NCBI RefSeq assembly: GCF_965223525.1
Contig: NZ_OZ245005.1
Span: forward strand, 2,257,709 to 2,321,708
Origin: Leptofilum sp965223525
GTDB taxonomy: Bacteria > Chloroflexota > Anaerolineae > Promineifilales > Promineifilaceae
Direction: 5' to 3'
DNA: 64,000 bases
Shown: piece after piece, positions 8,022-16,929 of the stretch
Position numbering within the stretch: the stretch's first letter is position 1
Layout of the letters: the number at the start of each line of letters is the position of its first letter
Notes under the pieces: generated by a model
The model's input: only the letters and a program-made list of their open reading frames with translations
Told to the model about the DNA's origin: nothing
The model's database searches: none
Made by a program: the position numbers and the translations under genes

Positions 8022-9122
8022 TCAGAAGCGGAGCAGCGCGCCGATGTTGCCAGCATTTTCCAAATCGGGGTTGTCGCGGATCACTTCCACATGAGCCCCC
8101 TGGTTTAGGGTGAGGGTAAAAGCTGTGTCAATGACATCGTCAACGGCCGTAAGCTCCGGCTCACTAAGCGGGCTTTTTGCCAAATTGGCTACCACAAAGC
8201 CAGAGTTGTAATCTACGTAGCCCGGCAGCTGGAAGCCATCGCTAAGCAACAAGGTTTGCACTCGCCGGTTACTGATGGCCTGCAAAGTGTCGTCTAGCCC
8301 CAAAACGGCCGCACCACCGCTGGCACTGGTTCCCAATAATGTTTTAACCAGCTTCTTTTCACGCTCGGCATTGGCGGTATTGAGGAGCTTTAGCGTTTCC
8401 GCACGCACTTCATGCTCACCAGCGTTCATGTCAATCACGAAGCTGGCTATCAAGCAGCTTTGCATCTGTTTGGGCAGCAAATCACGGAACTGAGCGGTGT
8501 TTTCGGCCGTACCGCCCAGGAAGAGGCGGCGGATTGGTTTGTTGCTAAAAAACTCAGCGGCAACATTGGCGGCATCGCGCAAATTGCGGCGGGCGTTTTC
8601 TTCTTCGCGGCTGCCACCCCCCGTGCCGCCGCGCCGCCCAATGGCTGAGGAGCCTCGCCCTTGCTTGAGTTTGTGAATTTCCTCGCCCATGTAGCCATCG
8701 CTTTCCTGCAATTCGCCCAGGTGGTAGGTAAAAAAGCGTGCGCCAATACGGTCTACCAAGATGACACCGTAATGGGCATAATGCTCTAGCAGATGCCCCA
8801 ACGGTTTAAGATACGGTTTGGGGGTGATGCGTAGACGATTGCGAAAGGAAACGGCCGTTGGAAACGTTTCAAAAAAGTCACCATCTCGGCTGCTAAACAC
8901 GGCCAGCCCTGGCGATTTCCAGTCGAAGCTGTGGTTAAGATACGTTTCTACAGCCTGAACATCTGCTTCCATACAGTTGGCCTCGCCCAGGAGGTTTTTG
9001 GCCTTCAGCTTAATCGCTTCAGTCGGCTCCTCGCCGCTATCGGTGTTCAGGTAAAGAGTTAATACCTTCTGCTCGCTTGGTTCAAAAGACAGTAGCGTCT
9101 GGAATTTCTCTTGGGTAATCAT
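8022..9122 (-). CDS. baeRF-type peptide release factor-like protein (eRF1 domain 2/3-like)
   Basis: 366 residues. The N-terminal part (EQKVLTLYLNTD) and the middle (YGVILVDRIGARFFTYHLGE) match bacterial proteins related to domains 2 and 3 of archaeal/eukaryotic release factor eRF1 (baeRF families). The C-terminus (GAHVEVIRDNPDLENAGNIGALLRF) is the L7Ae-like end seen in eRF1/Pelota. Where eRF1 has its catalytic GGQ loop, this protein has GRRGGTGGGSREEENARRN near residues 160-180: Gly-rich, but without GGQ. It may act in ribosome rescue or peptidyl-tRNA hydrolysis, which is inference. A perfect AGGAGG lies upstream of the ATG at 9122. Confidence 0.75.
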   Translation of the reverse strand: MITQEKFQTLLSFEPSEQKVLTLYLNTDSGEEPTEAIKLKAKNLLGEANCMEADVQAVETYLNHSFDWKSPGLAVFSSRDGDFFETFPTAVSFRNRLRITPKPYLKPLGHLLEHYAHYGVILVDRIGARFFTYHLGELQESDGYMGEEIHKLKQGRGSSAIGRRGGTGGGSREEENARRNLRDAANVAAEFFSNKPIRRLFLGGTAENTAQFRDLLPKQMQSCLIASFVIDMNAGEHEVRAETLKLLNTANAEREKKLVKTLLGTSASGGAAVLGLDDTLQAISNRRVQTLLLSDGFQLPGYVDYNSGFVVANLAKSPLSEPELTAVDDVIDTAFTLTLNQGAHVEVIRDNPDLENAGNIGALLRF

Positions 9123-9177
9123 TTGTCCTCCTAAATCAATTGGCTAACAAGGTGTTTTTTGGCAGTGCAGTGGTGGG

Positions 9178-10368
9178 TTACGGCCGTTCCCCCAACGTAA
9201 GCGGTAACGTAATTTCTTCACCCTCCCGAATGACCGTCAGCTCCACAGTCTCGCCAACGGTTGTCTCGAAAACCAGATAACTCAGCAAATCATCCGAATC
9301 TCGCACCGGCTGATCGTTGATTGCCGTGATGTAATCGCCGTCGTCCGTAAATGAGACCGACAGATTGTTCCCGATTAACCCTGCTTCATCGGCAGGTGTG
9401 TCTTCGAGAACGCCCGTAACGTAAACACCATTAGGCGGCAAGTCGAGCCTCTCAAGCTGCCGAATGGTGAACGGTTGGGGCCACATGCTAATGCCTAAAT
9501 AGGGGTAAGTGTACGCTCCTTCGGCAATAAGTGATGGGGCGATATTGCGAACTGCATTCACGGGGATAGAAAAGCCCACGCCAGAATTTTCGCCAGTGGT
9601 AGACAAAATGGCACTGTTCACACCAATCACCTCGCCGTTCAGGTTGAGCAGCGGGCCACCTGAGTTGCCAGGATTGATCGCCGCATCCGTTTGAATAACT
9701 TGGGGAATTGAAAAGTTGCCGCCAGCAACCACGCGCTGGCTTTCAATAGTGCGCCCCAACCCGCTGATGATGCCGATGGACATAGAGCCAGCTTCGCCAA
9801 ACGGATTGCCGATAGCGATGACAAATTGGCCCACCTGCAAGCTGCTGGAATCCCCAAGCGGCACCGGTTGGGTGCCTACTGGCAAATCATCCGCCTGAAT
9901 AACAGCCAAATCGCTGTCAACATCGGCTCCGCGCAGGTTGGCGCGGCTTCGGTTGCCGTTGGCAAAAACAACCTCGAATTCGGCACCACCCGTTACCACA
10001 TGGTTGTTGGTAACGATGTTGCCGTCAGAATCAACTACAAAGCCGCTGCCGGTGGTCAAAAAGAGCCCGTCATCATCAAAGACAAAGATGTGTACCACTG
10101 CTGGGTTAACGCGATTATAAATTTCGATGAACCGACTTTCCAAATCAGCGGTTACGACTTCTGTCGTCTGGGGAGGGGTACTAATGTCAATGACATCGGC
10201 TTGTGCCGACACGGTGGCAACGGCCGCTGCCACAACTGCTTCATCATCAACTTCGCCAGAGCCATTGCCATCGTTTGTGGGCAACAGGGTGGCTGCTTGG
10301 CAACCTAAACTCACAAAAACTACCAGGGCTACGATGAGGAAGATTGGGTTTTGGTGGATACGTTTCAT
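9178..10368 (-). CDS. HtrA/DegP-family serine protease, lipoprotein, with PDZ domain
   Basis: 396 residues. The N-terminal signal ends in the lipobox SLGCQ, so the protein should be a membrane-anchored lipoprotein outside the cell. The trypsin-like domain carries the triad His in TNNHVV (near residue 121), Asp in DSDLAVIQ (near 152) and Ser in GNSGGP (near 235). One PDZ domain follows (about 290-390), with EDTPADEAGL. HtrA proteases degrade or refold damaged envelope proteins. The last codons lie inside a copy of the ACGGCCGT palindrome, giving the terminal LGERP. Confidence 0.93.
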   Translation of the reverse strand: MKRIHQNPIFLIVALVVFVSLGCQAATLLPTNDGNGSGEVDDEAVVAAAVATVSAQADVIDISTPPQTTEVVTADLESRFIEIYNRVNPAVVHIFVFDDDGLFLTTGSGFVVDSDGNIVTNNHVVTGGAEFEVVFANGNRSRANLRGADVDSDLAVIQADDLPVGTQPVPLGDSSSLQVGQFVIAIGNPFGEAGSMSIGIISGLGRTIESQRVVAGGNFSIPQVIQTDAAINPGNSGGPLLNLNGEVIGVNSAILSTTGENSGVGFSIPVNAVRNIAPSLIAEGAYTYPYLGISMWPQPFTIRQLERLDLPPNGVYVTGVLEDTPADEAGLIGNNLSVSFTDDGDYITAINDQPVRDSDDLLSYLVFETTVGETVELTVIREGEEITLPLTLGERP

Positions 10369-10483
10369 GTGGGCAAAAAATCCTTATGGTCTCCCCATGC
10401 CGGAATAGCTCCATTTTACGGATGGCTTGAAGGCTGTGTCAAGGAAACGGCCGTCTTTCACACTAAGTTTTCATTGGGGATGG

Positions 10484-10969
10484 TCACGGTTTTTGGTGCA
10501 AGCCAGCAACGCTTTGAATGGTTTCCCACCAATCTTGCAGCCTGGGGTGGTTTTGGGCAGCATGAGCGGCCCAGTCCCCGTTGGCCACAACGGGCTTGTC
10601 CACAACCAGATCTGATTGCCCCAGGTAAACCCATGCTTTTTGGGAACGGCCGTTTGCCAAAGCCACCTTTACCATCCGCCGCCGATACCCATTTTGGTTC
10701 GGCTGTTTCGGATCGTAACCCTCCAGCGCATCCAGCCGCTGCAGCACAGCCCCATACCCCGTGGGTTTAACGGTGATCACCATACCCTGAACTGCCTCTG
10801 CCGCTTCTGCAAGAACCAGCATGGGATAGTATCCCATATCGTGCAGTCTGCCGCCCCAAAGCGTGGCCGGTTGCTTGGCGACAATGTCTGATTCCCACAG
10901 AGAAAAGTTGGGCTGTTCTGGCAGCAGCGTGCCGTACACAAAAAATGGGAGTTGTTTGGATTGTGGCAT
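10484..10969 (-). CDS. Gamma-glutamylcyclotransferase-like (AIG2/GGCT) protein
   Basis: 161 residues. FFVYGTLLPEQPN near the N-terminus is the YGTL substrate-binding loop of the gamma-glutamylcyclotransferase fold. GRLHDMGYYPMLV, VQGMVI and LDALEGYDP contain the expected core and the catalytic Glu region (LDxLEGY). Members release 5-oxoproline from gamma-glutamyl compounds, but many bacterial homologues have unknown substrates. The start is the ATG at 10969. It is a single gene, not clearly part of an operon. Confidence 0.88.
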   Translation of the reverse strand: MPQSKQLPFFVYGTLLPEQPNFSLWESDIVAKQPATLWGGRLHDMGYYPMLVLAEAAEAVQGMVITVKPTGYGAVLQRLDALEGYDPKQPNQNGYRRRMVKVALANGRSQKAWVYLGQSDLVVDKPVVANGDWAAHAAQNHPRLQDWWETIQSVAGLHQKP

Positions 10970-10978
10970 TTATTCCTC

Positions 10979-11092
10979 AATGTTGCTGATGGCTGGTTGC
11001 TACTTGTTGATGGCTATTTGCACATGCCAGCCACTAACAAGCTACCCACTAGTAAACCAATTACTAGCTTACTCGCAACTAGCCACTTTATC
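10979..11092. repeat. Intergenic word repeat upstream of tRNA-Arg
   Basis: Low-complexity DNA with repeated words: TTGCTGATGGCTGGTTGC, TTGTTGATGGCTATTTGC, then CCAGCCACTAACAAG, CAATTACTAGC and CGCAACTAGCCAC. The second half is an imperfect reverse complement of the first. No gene is seen in it. Confidence 0.55.
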
Positions 11093-11120
11093 CACTTTAC
11101 GCTACCATTGCCTCGATTTT

Positions 11121-11192
11121 GCCCTCGTAGCTCAATGGATAGAGCAATCGCCTCCTAAGCGATAGATTCAGGTTCGAGTCCCGACGGGGGTG
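11121..11192 (+). tRNA. tRNA-Arg (anticodon CCT)
   Basis: A cloverleaf can be drawn: acceptor GCCCTCG with CGGGGGT (two G-U pairs), D-stem GCTC/GAGC, anticodon stem ATCGC/GCGAT around loop CTCCTAA, and T-arm with loop TTCGAGT. The anticodon CCT is at 11154-11156 and reads AGG. There is one A-C mismatch in the T-stem as drawn, and CCA is not encoded. Confidence 0.93.
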
Positions 11193-11206
11193 TTTTGAGG
11201 AATTTC

Positions 11207-11731
11207 ATGTTCAAAAGTGATCGCGTTTTGCTCCGTGCAGCCACCCGTGAAGATATGAAAAAACAGTGGGCGTTTGAAAATGATCCTGAGCTATGGTTTT
11301 GGGATGGTCATACGCCCGCGCCTGCCAAGCTGGAATCCTTACTGGCTCATTTTGATAAAAGCGTCAGCGAGGGCGGCGGTGATTCGGTTTCGTTTGCTAT
11401 TGAGATTGACGGGCAATATGTGGGGCATTGCAGCCTGCATAGTTTTGACCAAACAAGCCAAACGTGCGAACTTAGCGTGGAAATTGGGGATAAAGCATAC
11501 TGGGGCAAGGGATACGGCCGTGAGATTGTCCAACTTCTTCTGCAATATGCCTTCAACCATCGTCACGTCAATCGCGTTTGGCTAAAAACCCATAGCGAAA
11601 ATGAGCGAGCCATTCGCTGCTATCGCGCCTGTGGTTTTGTGGAAGAGGGACGATTGCGGCAGCATTTGTGGCTAAACGGCCGTTACGTTGATCGCGTGCT
11701 GATGGGCATTTTGCGAGAAGATTTTTTATAG
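11207..11731 (+). CDS. GNAT-family N-acetyltransferase (RimJ/RimL-like)
   Basis: 174 residues. It begins MFKSDRVLLRAATREDM, the usual opening of RimJ/RimL-type acetyltransferases. It carries the acetyl-CoA loop GKGYGREIVQLLLQYAF (pattern Q/RxxGxG/A) and the C-terminal NERAIRCYRACGFVEEG, the NxxAIxxYxKxGF motif. The substrate may be a protein N-terminus, an aminoglycoside or a small amine. The ATG at 11207 is chosen because an upstream TTG would start next to the tRNA end. The last six bases overlap the 3' end of priA on the opposite strand. Confidence 0.88.
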   Translation: MFKSDRVLLRAATREDMKKQWAFENDPELWFWDGHTPAPAKLESLLAHFDKSVSEGGGDSVSFAIEIDGQYVGHCSLHSFDQTSQTCELSVEIGDKAYWGKGYGREIVQLLLQYAFNHRHVNRVWLKTHSENERAIRCYRACGFVEEGRLRQHLWLNGRYVDRVLMGILREDFL

Positions 11732-14668
11732 AGTACTGACAGGATCGATATCTACCATCCACTTGGGCGGGATTGGAAAGTCTGCCAGTAGTCGGTTGGG
11801 GTCTGGGGAACGCACGATGATTTGCCACCGGAAACGGCCGTCTACCCGGTTAAAAAATGGCGGCACAGGCCCCAAAATCTCAGACGCCGCCAACGCCTTC
11901 TCCCGAATGTGCAGCCGCAACCCTTTCGCCAACGCCTCCGCCTCGCGCTTCCCCCGCTCATCAATCGGATCAATGAGCAGCAGCCGGGCCATACGCCGGA
12001 ACGGTGGCAAGCTGTGCTGCGTGCGGAAGCGAATCTCATCAATGTAAAACGAAGCAAAATCATGCTCGGCGGCGGCCTGGATGGCGTAATGCTCTGGCTT
12101 GTAGGTTTGGATGATAACGCGGCCACCCAGTAAACCACGCCCGGCACGACCCGCCACCTGCGCCAAAATTTGGAAAGCCCGTTCACCCGTGCGGTAATCT
12201 GGTAATCCCAACGACACATCGGCCGAAATTACCCCCACCAGCGTGACAAACGGCAAATCTAATCCTTTGGCAATCATCTGCGTGCCCACCAAAATATCTG
12301 CTTCCTGGTTAATGAAGCTGGCGAGGAGCGTCTCGTGGGTGTTGCGCCCGGCGGTGGTGTCCCGATCCCAGCGGGTGATGCGGGCTTCTGGCCATCGCTG
12401 CTGCACGCGCTCTGCCACCTCTTCTGTGCCTAGACCAAAGTAGCGAATCCGCTTCGATTGACAGGTGGGGCATTCGGTTTGGTGGGGTTCCCGACGGCCG
12501 CAATGATGGCAAACCAGCATCATGTTGCGACGATGGTACGTGAGCGGCAGTTCGCAGCGGGGGCAGGTGGCTACGTAGCCACAGTCGCGGCAGATAACAA
12601 ACGTGGCCGAGCCGCGACGATTCAAAAACAAAATCGCTTGCTCGCCCCGCTCCAGCGTTTCAGTAATTGCTTTTTCCAGGGCGCGGCTAAAGATGGAGCG
12701 GTTCCCTGCCCGCAACTCTTGCCGTAAATCCACAATCTGGATGGGGGGCAGGGGGATAGTAAGGGCGTCGTCTGGGTCTTCGCCGTCATGTTGATAATGA
12801 TTCCTCAACTGCAATCTTTCCGCTTGCCCTTCTAACCTTTGGCGATGGCCCATGACCCGTTTTTGCAGCTCTAGCAGTTGGAAACGGCCGCTCTGGGCGC
12901 GATGATACGTCACAATATCTGGCGTGGCGCTGCCCATGATGACGGTGGCACCGATGATTTGGCTGAGGGCAATTGCTGCCTCGCGGGTATGATAATACGG
13001 CGGCGGTACAGGGGGCGTTTGTTTATAGCTGGGATCATGCTCCTCATCCAGCACAATCACGCCCAGATTGGGCAGCGGCGTAAAAAGTGCGCTGCGCGGC
13101 CCCACCACAATGTCGAATAGCCCTTGCCGCGCCCGCCGCCAGGTGTCGTACCGCTCGCCGTCGGTGAGGCGGCTGTGCAGCACCGCCACACGCCCCGGAA
13201 AGCGGGCGGCGAAGCGGCGCACCGTTTGCGGCGTTAGCGCAATCTCTGGCACCAAAACGATGGCCTGTTGGCCTTCATCCAAAGCATTGGCAATGGCTCG
13301 CATGTAGATTTCAGTCTTGCCGCTGCCGGTGACGCCATGCAGCAAAATCGGTTTGGGCGCGGCAACAGCGAATTCTTCTTCGCCTTGTTCCATAACCTCT
13401 TCGGCAGTGAGAATTGCCACTTTGATGCGCCCCCAGACTCGTGCCTGGTCAGTGGTGAGCATAGGAGCCTCGGCGGGAACAAAGTCTCGGTCGGCCAGCG
13501 GATCGCGCCACACTTCTTCTGAGCCAAAGCGAATGAGGTCTAGCTTGGCCAGCTTGCGTAGGTGGTTAATGGTGGCTTTGGTTTGGGCGTAAATCTCCGT
13601 CAGGCTGACGGGCTGGGCGGCGCGAGCCAGCAGGGTGAGGATGTGATGGTAGGTGGTGGCGCGGCGCAAATCTAAAATGTGGCCGAGAAGTTGCTTGGGG
13701 GGGATGGCAAGGCTGAGGGTGGCAGGTTCGTGGAGGCGTTGGATGAAACCTTCAGTTTCTAAATAATGAATTGTGAATGATGAGTTGTGAATGGTTAAGT
13801 TTGCTTGCGGACTGGGTAGCTGGGTGAACCAGTCGGTGAGTTCTGGCGGTGGTTCTTTGCCGGTAGGGAGGATGGTGGTTTGGGCGGGAGTGCGGTTGAT
13901 ACGGCCGTCCTGTTCCAACTGTTTCAAATGAGTTTCTTTAGCTCCTGTGGCTTCGAGAACGGCCGTTTCTTCCGGCAGGGGATCATCACTGTTGAGTAAA
14001 TAAAGCAGCACGTCTGCCTGCTTGTTGGCGCGGCCTAGTTTTGGCACGACGGCTTTCACCCGCGCTTCGCTGGCAATCAGTTCGGCCGTGCGAATTTGCT
14101 TGGGGCGGATGCGGGGCGGGTCCAGCACGGTGGCTTTGCGGAGGATTTGGCGCTTGGTGAGTTGGTTAACGGCCGTTTTCCAATCAATCTTCTTTTTAGA
14201 GCCGTCGCTGGTTTTACGCAACGCTCGCTGTAGCTGCCGCCCACGTAAATCGCCACGCTCCCGGAGGATAGAGATGATTTGCTGCTGGAGAGGGGTGAGA
14301 CGGCCGTTGCCATCCCAATAAGGATTGATGTCCACCGTCACGTCGGCCCAGCGGGTAAGGCCAGGGGGCAGCATGAGCCGCAGGCAGGCGTTGAGCGGGG
14401 CCAGGTAATTCTGACTGAGCCACTCTGCCAGCTCAATTTGCCACCAAAAAACCACCGGCTTCTCATCAATCAGGGCAATGATGGGCTTGGTTTCCTCAAT
14501 GGGAGCCGTGTCGTCGAAGCGCAGGATGATGCCTTGGGCCAACCGACGCCCAAACTCCACCTCCACCAAGTGGCCGACGCGTAATTTGGGGCGCAGATCG
14601 CTGGGGACGTGGTAATGAAACGTGCCTTCCAGCGGTGCCTCAATGTTGATAACTAGTTCAGCAAACAT
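11726..14668 (-). CDS. priA: Primosomal protein N' (replication restart helicase PriA)
   Basis: About 980 residues, longer than the 730 of E. coli. The order is an N-terminal 3'-end-binding domain (FAELVINIEAPLEGTFHYHV), an extended winged-helix region, a helicase with Walker A GVTGSGKT near residue 446 and VLDEEHDPSYKQ, and a zinc-binding part near 690-730 with CRDCGY, CPRCELP, CHHCGR and CPTC. The motor core ends with GTQMIAKGLDLP and QVAGRAGRG. PriA reloads the replisome at stalled forks. I start at the ATG at 14668; a TTG 12 codons upstream is possible. The linker contains a stretch copied from an intergenic word repeat (near residues 290-305). Confidence 0.96.
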   Translation of the reverse strand: MFAELVINIEAPLEGTFHYHVPSDLRPKLRVGHLVEVEFGRRLAQGIILRFDDTAPIEETKPIIALIDEKPVVFWWQIELAEWLSQNYLAPLNACLRLMLPPGLTRWADVTVDINPYWDGNGRLTPLQQQIISILRERGDLRGRQLQRALRKTSDGSKKKIDWKTAVNQLTKRQILRKATVLDPPRIRPKQIRTAELIASEARVKAVVPKLGRANKQADVLLYLLNSDDPLPEETAVLEATGAKETHLKQLEQDGRINRTPAQTTILPTGKEPPPELTDWFTQLPSPQANLTIHNSSFTIHYLETEGFIQRLHEPATLSLAIPPKQLLGHILDLRRATTYHHILTLLARAAQPVSLTEIYAQTKATINHLRKLAKLDLIRFGSEEVWRDPLADRDFVPAEAPMLTTDQARVWGRIKVAILTAEEVMEQGEEEFAVAAPKPILLHGVTGSGKTEIYMRAIANALDEGQQAIVLVPEIALTPQTVRRFAARFPGRVAVLHSRLTDGERYDTWRRARQGLFDIVVGPRSALFTPLPNLGVIVLDEEHDPSYKQTPPVPPPYYHTREAAIALSQIIGATVIMGSATPDIVTYHRAQSGRFQLLELQKRVMGHRQRLEGQAERLQLRNHYQHDGEDPDDALTIPLPPIQIVDLRQELRAGNRSIFSRALEKAITETLERGEQAILFLNRRGSATFVICRDCGYVATCPRCELPLTYHRRNMMLVCHHCGRREPHQTECPTCQSKRIRYFGLGTEEVAERVQQRWPEARITRWDRDTTAGRNTHETLLASFINQEADILVGTQMIAKGLDLPFVTLVGVISADVSLGLPDYRTGERAFQILAQVAGRAGRGLLGGRVIIQTYKPEHYAIQAAAEHDFASFYIDEIRFRTQHSLPPFRRMARLLLIDPIDERGKREAEALAKGLRLHIREKALAASEILGPVPPFFNRVDGRFRWQIIVRSPDPNRLLADFPIPPKWMVDIDPVSTL
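13757..13802. repeat. Word repeat (ATTCACAATTCAT) captured inside priA
   Basis: On the coding strand the DNA reads TTAACCATTCACAACTC then ATCATTCACAATTCATTATT and encodes LTIHNSSFTIHYLE. The same words fill the spacer at 15593-15680. The reading frame is kept. Confidence 0.75.
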
Positions 14669-14865
14669 CTGTTCTAGCGTATTCTTCTTTGGTGTTTGCG
14701 TCAAGAGGATTTATCATGAATCTCACGAATTAGCGAATGATACGAATTGTTTGTAGATTTATTTGTTTCATTCGTCAAGCCGACCCATTTGTGATTTTAC
14801 AAAATGGTGTTCGTTTGAAAGGTTGAATCCGTGTATTATTGGCGCAAGGATGTATTGCAAGAGTT
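14669..14865. other. Divergent intergenic region between priA and the 14866 gene
   Basis: 197 bases carrying both gene starts. They hold short repeated words of the GAATTAGCGAATGATACGAA and CATTCGTC type (14714-14778), another AT-rich word repeat. Promoters must lie here, but I see no convincing -35/-10 pair on either strand. Confidence 0.4.
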
Positions 14866-15600
14866 ATGGCACCAACCCAGACTTACCCCAAAGTTTTACA
14901 CGCAGATCAGGAACATGCGGGCTTGCGTACGGCTGTATTTGCGCTACTTTTTCTTTCTTTGATTTTGGCCTTTTTTGGCTTGCGTGCTTTGCTGGGGGCG
15001 GTGGGGACAGGCTGGATGGCAGAGTACGCCTTTGCGCTTTCATGTTTTGGGGCGTTTCCGGTGGCGGTGGGCGTCATTTGGGTGGCGGAAAAATATATGA
15101 AGAAACATTGGCCGAGCGGCCGTACCGTTACCCTCACGCCCGATAGCGTTAGCATCCAGACAGAAAATAGCAAGCAAGTAGCCTTAAATCAGGCACAGGG
15201 TATTGTGCCGTTGGCGTGGCACTTTGATTTACGCGGCTGGCAACGTGTTGGGCGGGAACGTCAGGTTCCGCAAAGTTGGCTCTGTTTGGCTGTGGAACTA
15301 AAAGCAGGCAAACAGAACGTCATTGTGTTCACTTACCTACCCCCAAGTCAGGCAGAACGCTGGCTAGAAAATGATGCGGAACCAACTTTCCATCAAATTC
15401 AGCCACAGCGCGTATATGATAGCTCCTTACGGAAACGTTTAGCCGCGCCTCAGCGGCCAGAAATTCCCGCGGAGATTATTACCAGCAAGGATGGTCCCTA
15501 CTGGCTGGCAGAACGCCGTCGCTGGCTTGATGGCTTTGAACTGCCACCGGAAGAATTTGAGATTTTTATGAACCATCTACAAACGACTTTGAAATTGTGA
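14866..15600 (+). CDS. Hypothetical membrane protein with two N-terminal helices
   Basis: 244 residues, not recognised. Two hydrophobic segments (VFALLFLSLILAFFGLRALLG and YAFALSCFGAFPVAVGVIWVA) form a hairpin. A soluble domain of about 165 residues follows, with VTLTPDSVSIQTENSK resembling a PH-like or bacterial membrane-associated beta domain, and a Trp/Arg-rich helical tail (YWLAERRRWLDGFELPPEEF). Function is unknown. The start is the ATG at 14866; an in-frame TTG lies nine codons upstream. It is divergent from priA and probably transcribed alone. Confidence 0.65.
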   Translation: MAPTQTYPKVLHADQEHAGLRTAVFALLFLSLILAFFGLRALLGAVGTGWMAEYAFALSCFGAFPVAVGVIWVAEKYMKKHWPSGRTVTLTPDSVSIQTENSKQVALNQAQGIVPLAWHFDLRGWQRVGRERQVPQSWLCLAVELKAGKQNVIVFTYLPPSQAERWLENDAEPTFHQIQPQRVYDSSLRKRLAAPQRPEIPAEIITSKDGPYWLAERRRWLDGFELPPEEFEIFMNHLQTTLKL

Positions 15601-15680
15601 ATTGTGAATAATTAATTATGAATTGTGAACGGATGGCTTCATTCACAATTCAGACTTCACAATTCTCCACTCACAATTAT
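15593..15680. repeat. Intergenic word repeat (GAATTGTGAATTGTGAA type)
   Basis: ATTGTGAATTGTGAATAATT and ATGAATTGTGAACGG face TTCACAATTCAGACTTCACAA and CACAATTATT across GATGGCTTC. The repeat lies between the 14866 gene and the acyl-CoA dehydrogenase gene. The same words occur inside priA at 13757-13802. Confidence 0.8.
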
Positions 15681-15697
15681 TTGGAGGATTTCCCACA

Positions 15698-16861
15698 ATG
15701 TTTGATTTTATAACCGAAGAGCACAAGATGATTCAGCAGGAGGCACGCCGCTTTGCCCAAAATGAGGTGGCTCCCGTTGCCGAACATCACGACCAGACGG
15801 GTGAATTTCCCATTAACACGGTGCGTAAGATGGGGGAACTGGGCTTTATGGGCATTGAGGTGCCGGAAGATTACGGCGGCATCGGTATGGACACGCTGGC
15901 ATATTCGCTGGCGCTCACCGAAATTTGCAAGGCCGATGCCAGCCACGGCACAGTCATGTCGGTGAATAATTCGCTGTATTGCCACGGCATTCTTAAATTT
16001 GGCACTGAGGAACAAATTCAAAACTATGTGGTGCCCGTTGCCAACGGCCAAAAAATTGGTGCCTACAGCCTCACAGAACCCATGTCTGGCAGTGATGCTG
16101 GCACAATGAGGAGCCGTGCGGTTTTGAATGAGGCCGGAACCCATTATGTGATAAACGGCCGTAAATCCTGGGTAACCTCCGCGCCATTTGCCGACTACAT
16201 TGTGCTGTTCACCATGACCCAACCAGAGAAAAAGCACCGAGGCGTGACAGCGTTTCTCATCGAAACGGACCAGCCTGGCTTTGAGCGAGGCAAAACGGAG
16301 CCAAAGCTGGGCATTCGCGCCAGCGCCACCAGCGAAATCATTTTTGATAACTACGAATGCTCCGTAGAAAACCGCCTGGGTGAAGAAGGCGAAGGGTTCA
16401 AAATTGCGATGACGGTGCTGGACGCTGGGCGTATTGGCATTGCCTCCCAGGCGTTGGGCATTGCCGAAGCCGCTTTAGAAGCCAGCATTGCCTACGCGCA
16501 GGAGCGGGAGGCGTTTGGTCAAAAAATCGGCCAATTCCAGATGATTCAGCAAAAGTTAGCGGATATGAAATGCCGGGTGGATGCCAGCCGCTTGCTCATT
16601 TACCAGGCCTGTTTGGCCAAGAAAGCGGCTAAAGAGACAGGCGGCCGTTATTCATTAGAAGCCAGCATGGCCAAGCTGTACGCCAGCGAAACGGCGATGT
16701 ACGTGACGACAGAAGCGATTCAAATTCATGGGGGGATGGGGTATAGCAAGGAGATGCCGCTGGAGCGGTACTTCCGCGATGCCAAAATTACGGAAATCTA
16801 TGAAGGTACTAGCGAAATTCAGCGGATGGTGATTGCCCGCAGCTTGACGGGTTTAAGATAG
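15698..16861 (+). CDS. Acyl-CoA dehydrogenase (short/branched-chain type)
   Basis: 387 residues, full length. The FAD-binding middle domain shows YSLTEPMSGSDAG. The C-terminal helical domain has EREAFGQKIGQFQMIQQKLA, the family signature. The catalytic base Glu is in YEGTSEIQRMVIAR near residue 367, the position used by short- and medium-chain enzymes. It oxidises acyl-CoA to enoyl-CoA and passes electrons to electron-transfer flavoprotein; chain length cannot be fixed by eye. A clear GGAGG lies ahead of the ATG. No other beta-oxidation genes are nearby. Confidence 0.95.
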   Translation: MFDFITEEHKMIQQEARRFAQNEVAPVAEHHDQTGEFPINTVRKMGELGFMGIEVPEDYGGIGMDTLAYSLALTEICKADASHGTVMSVNNSLYCHGILKFGTEEQIQNYVVPVANGQKIGAYSLTEPMSGSDAGTMRSRAVLNEAGTHYVINGRKSWVTSAPFADYIVLFTMTQPEKKHRGVTAFLIETDQPGFERGKTEPKLGIRASATSEIIFDNYECSVENRLGEEGEGFKIAMTVLDAGRIGIASQALGIAEAALEASIAYAQEREAFGQKIGQFQMIQQKLADMKCRVDASRLLIYQACLAKKAAKETGGRYSLEASMAKLYASETAMYVTTEAIQIHGGMGYSKEMPLERYFRDAKITEIYEGTSEIQRMVIARSLTGLR

Positions 16862-16865
16862 TGAT

Positions 16866-16926
16866 CAGGTGTTTAGGTGTTCAAGTATCCAGGTTTACGG
16901 CACCGGAAAACTTGAACAACTGAACA
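16866..16926. repeat. Small imperfect intergenic dyad
   Basis: GTGTTTAGGTGTTCAAGT faces ACTTGAACAACTGAACA between the convergent acyl-CoA dehydrogenase and yggT genes. It could serve as a two-way terminator, but there is no run of T. Confidence 0.45.
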
Positions 16927-16929
16927 GTT

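Noticed and set aside
10863..11165. Plus-strand reading frame across the tRNA-Arg gene
   Set aside because: Its end (DFALVAQWIEQSPPKR) is the usual artefact of translating a tRNA gene, and its body is word-repeat DNA.
15677..16237. A 186-codon minus-strand frame
   Set aside because: It is antisense to the acyl-CoA dehydrogenase gene, which has full family motifs.
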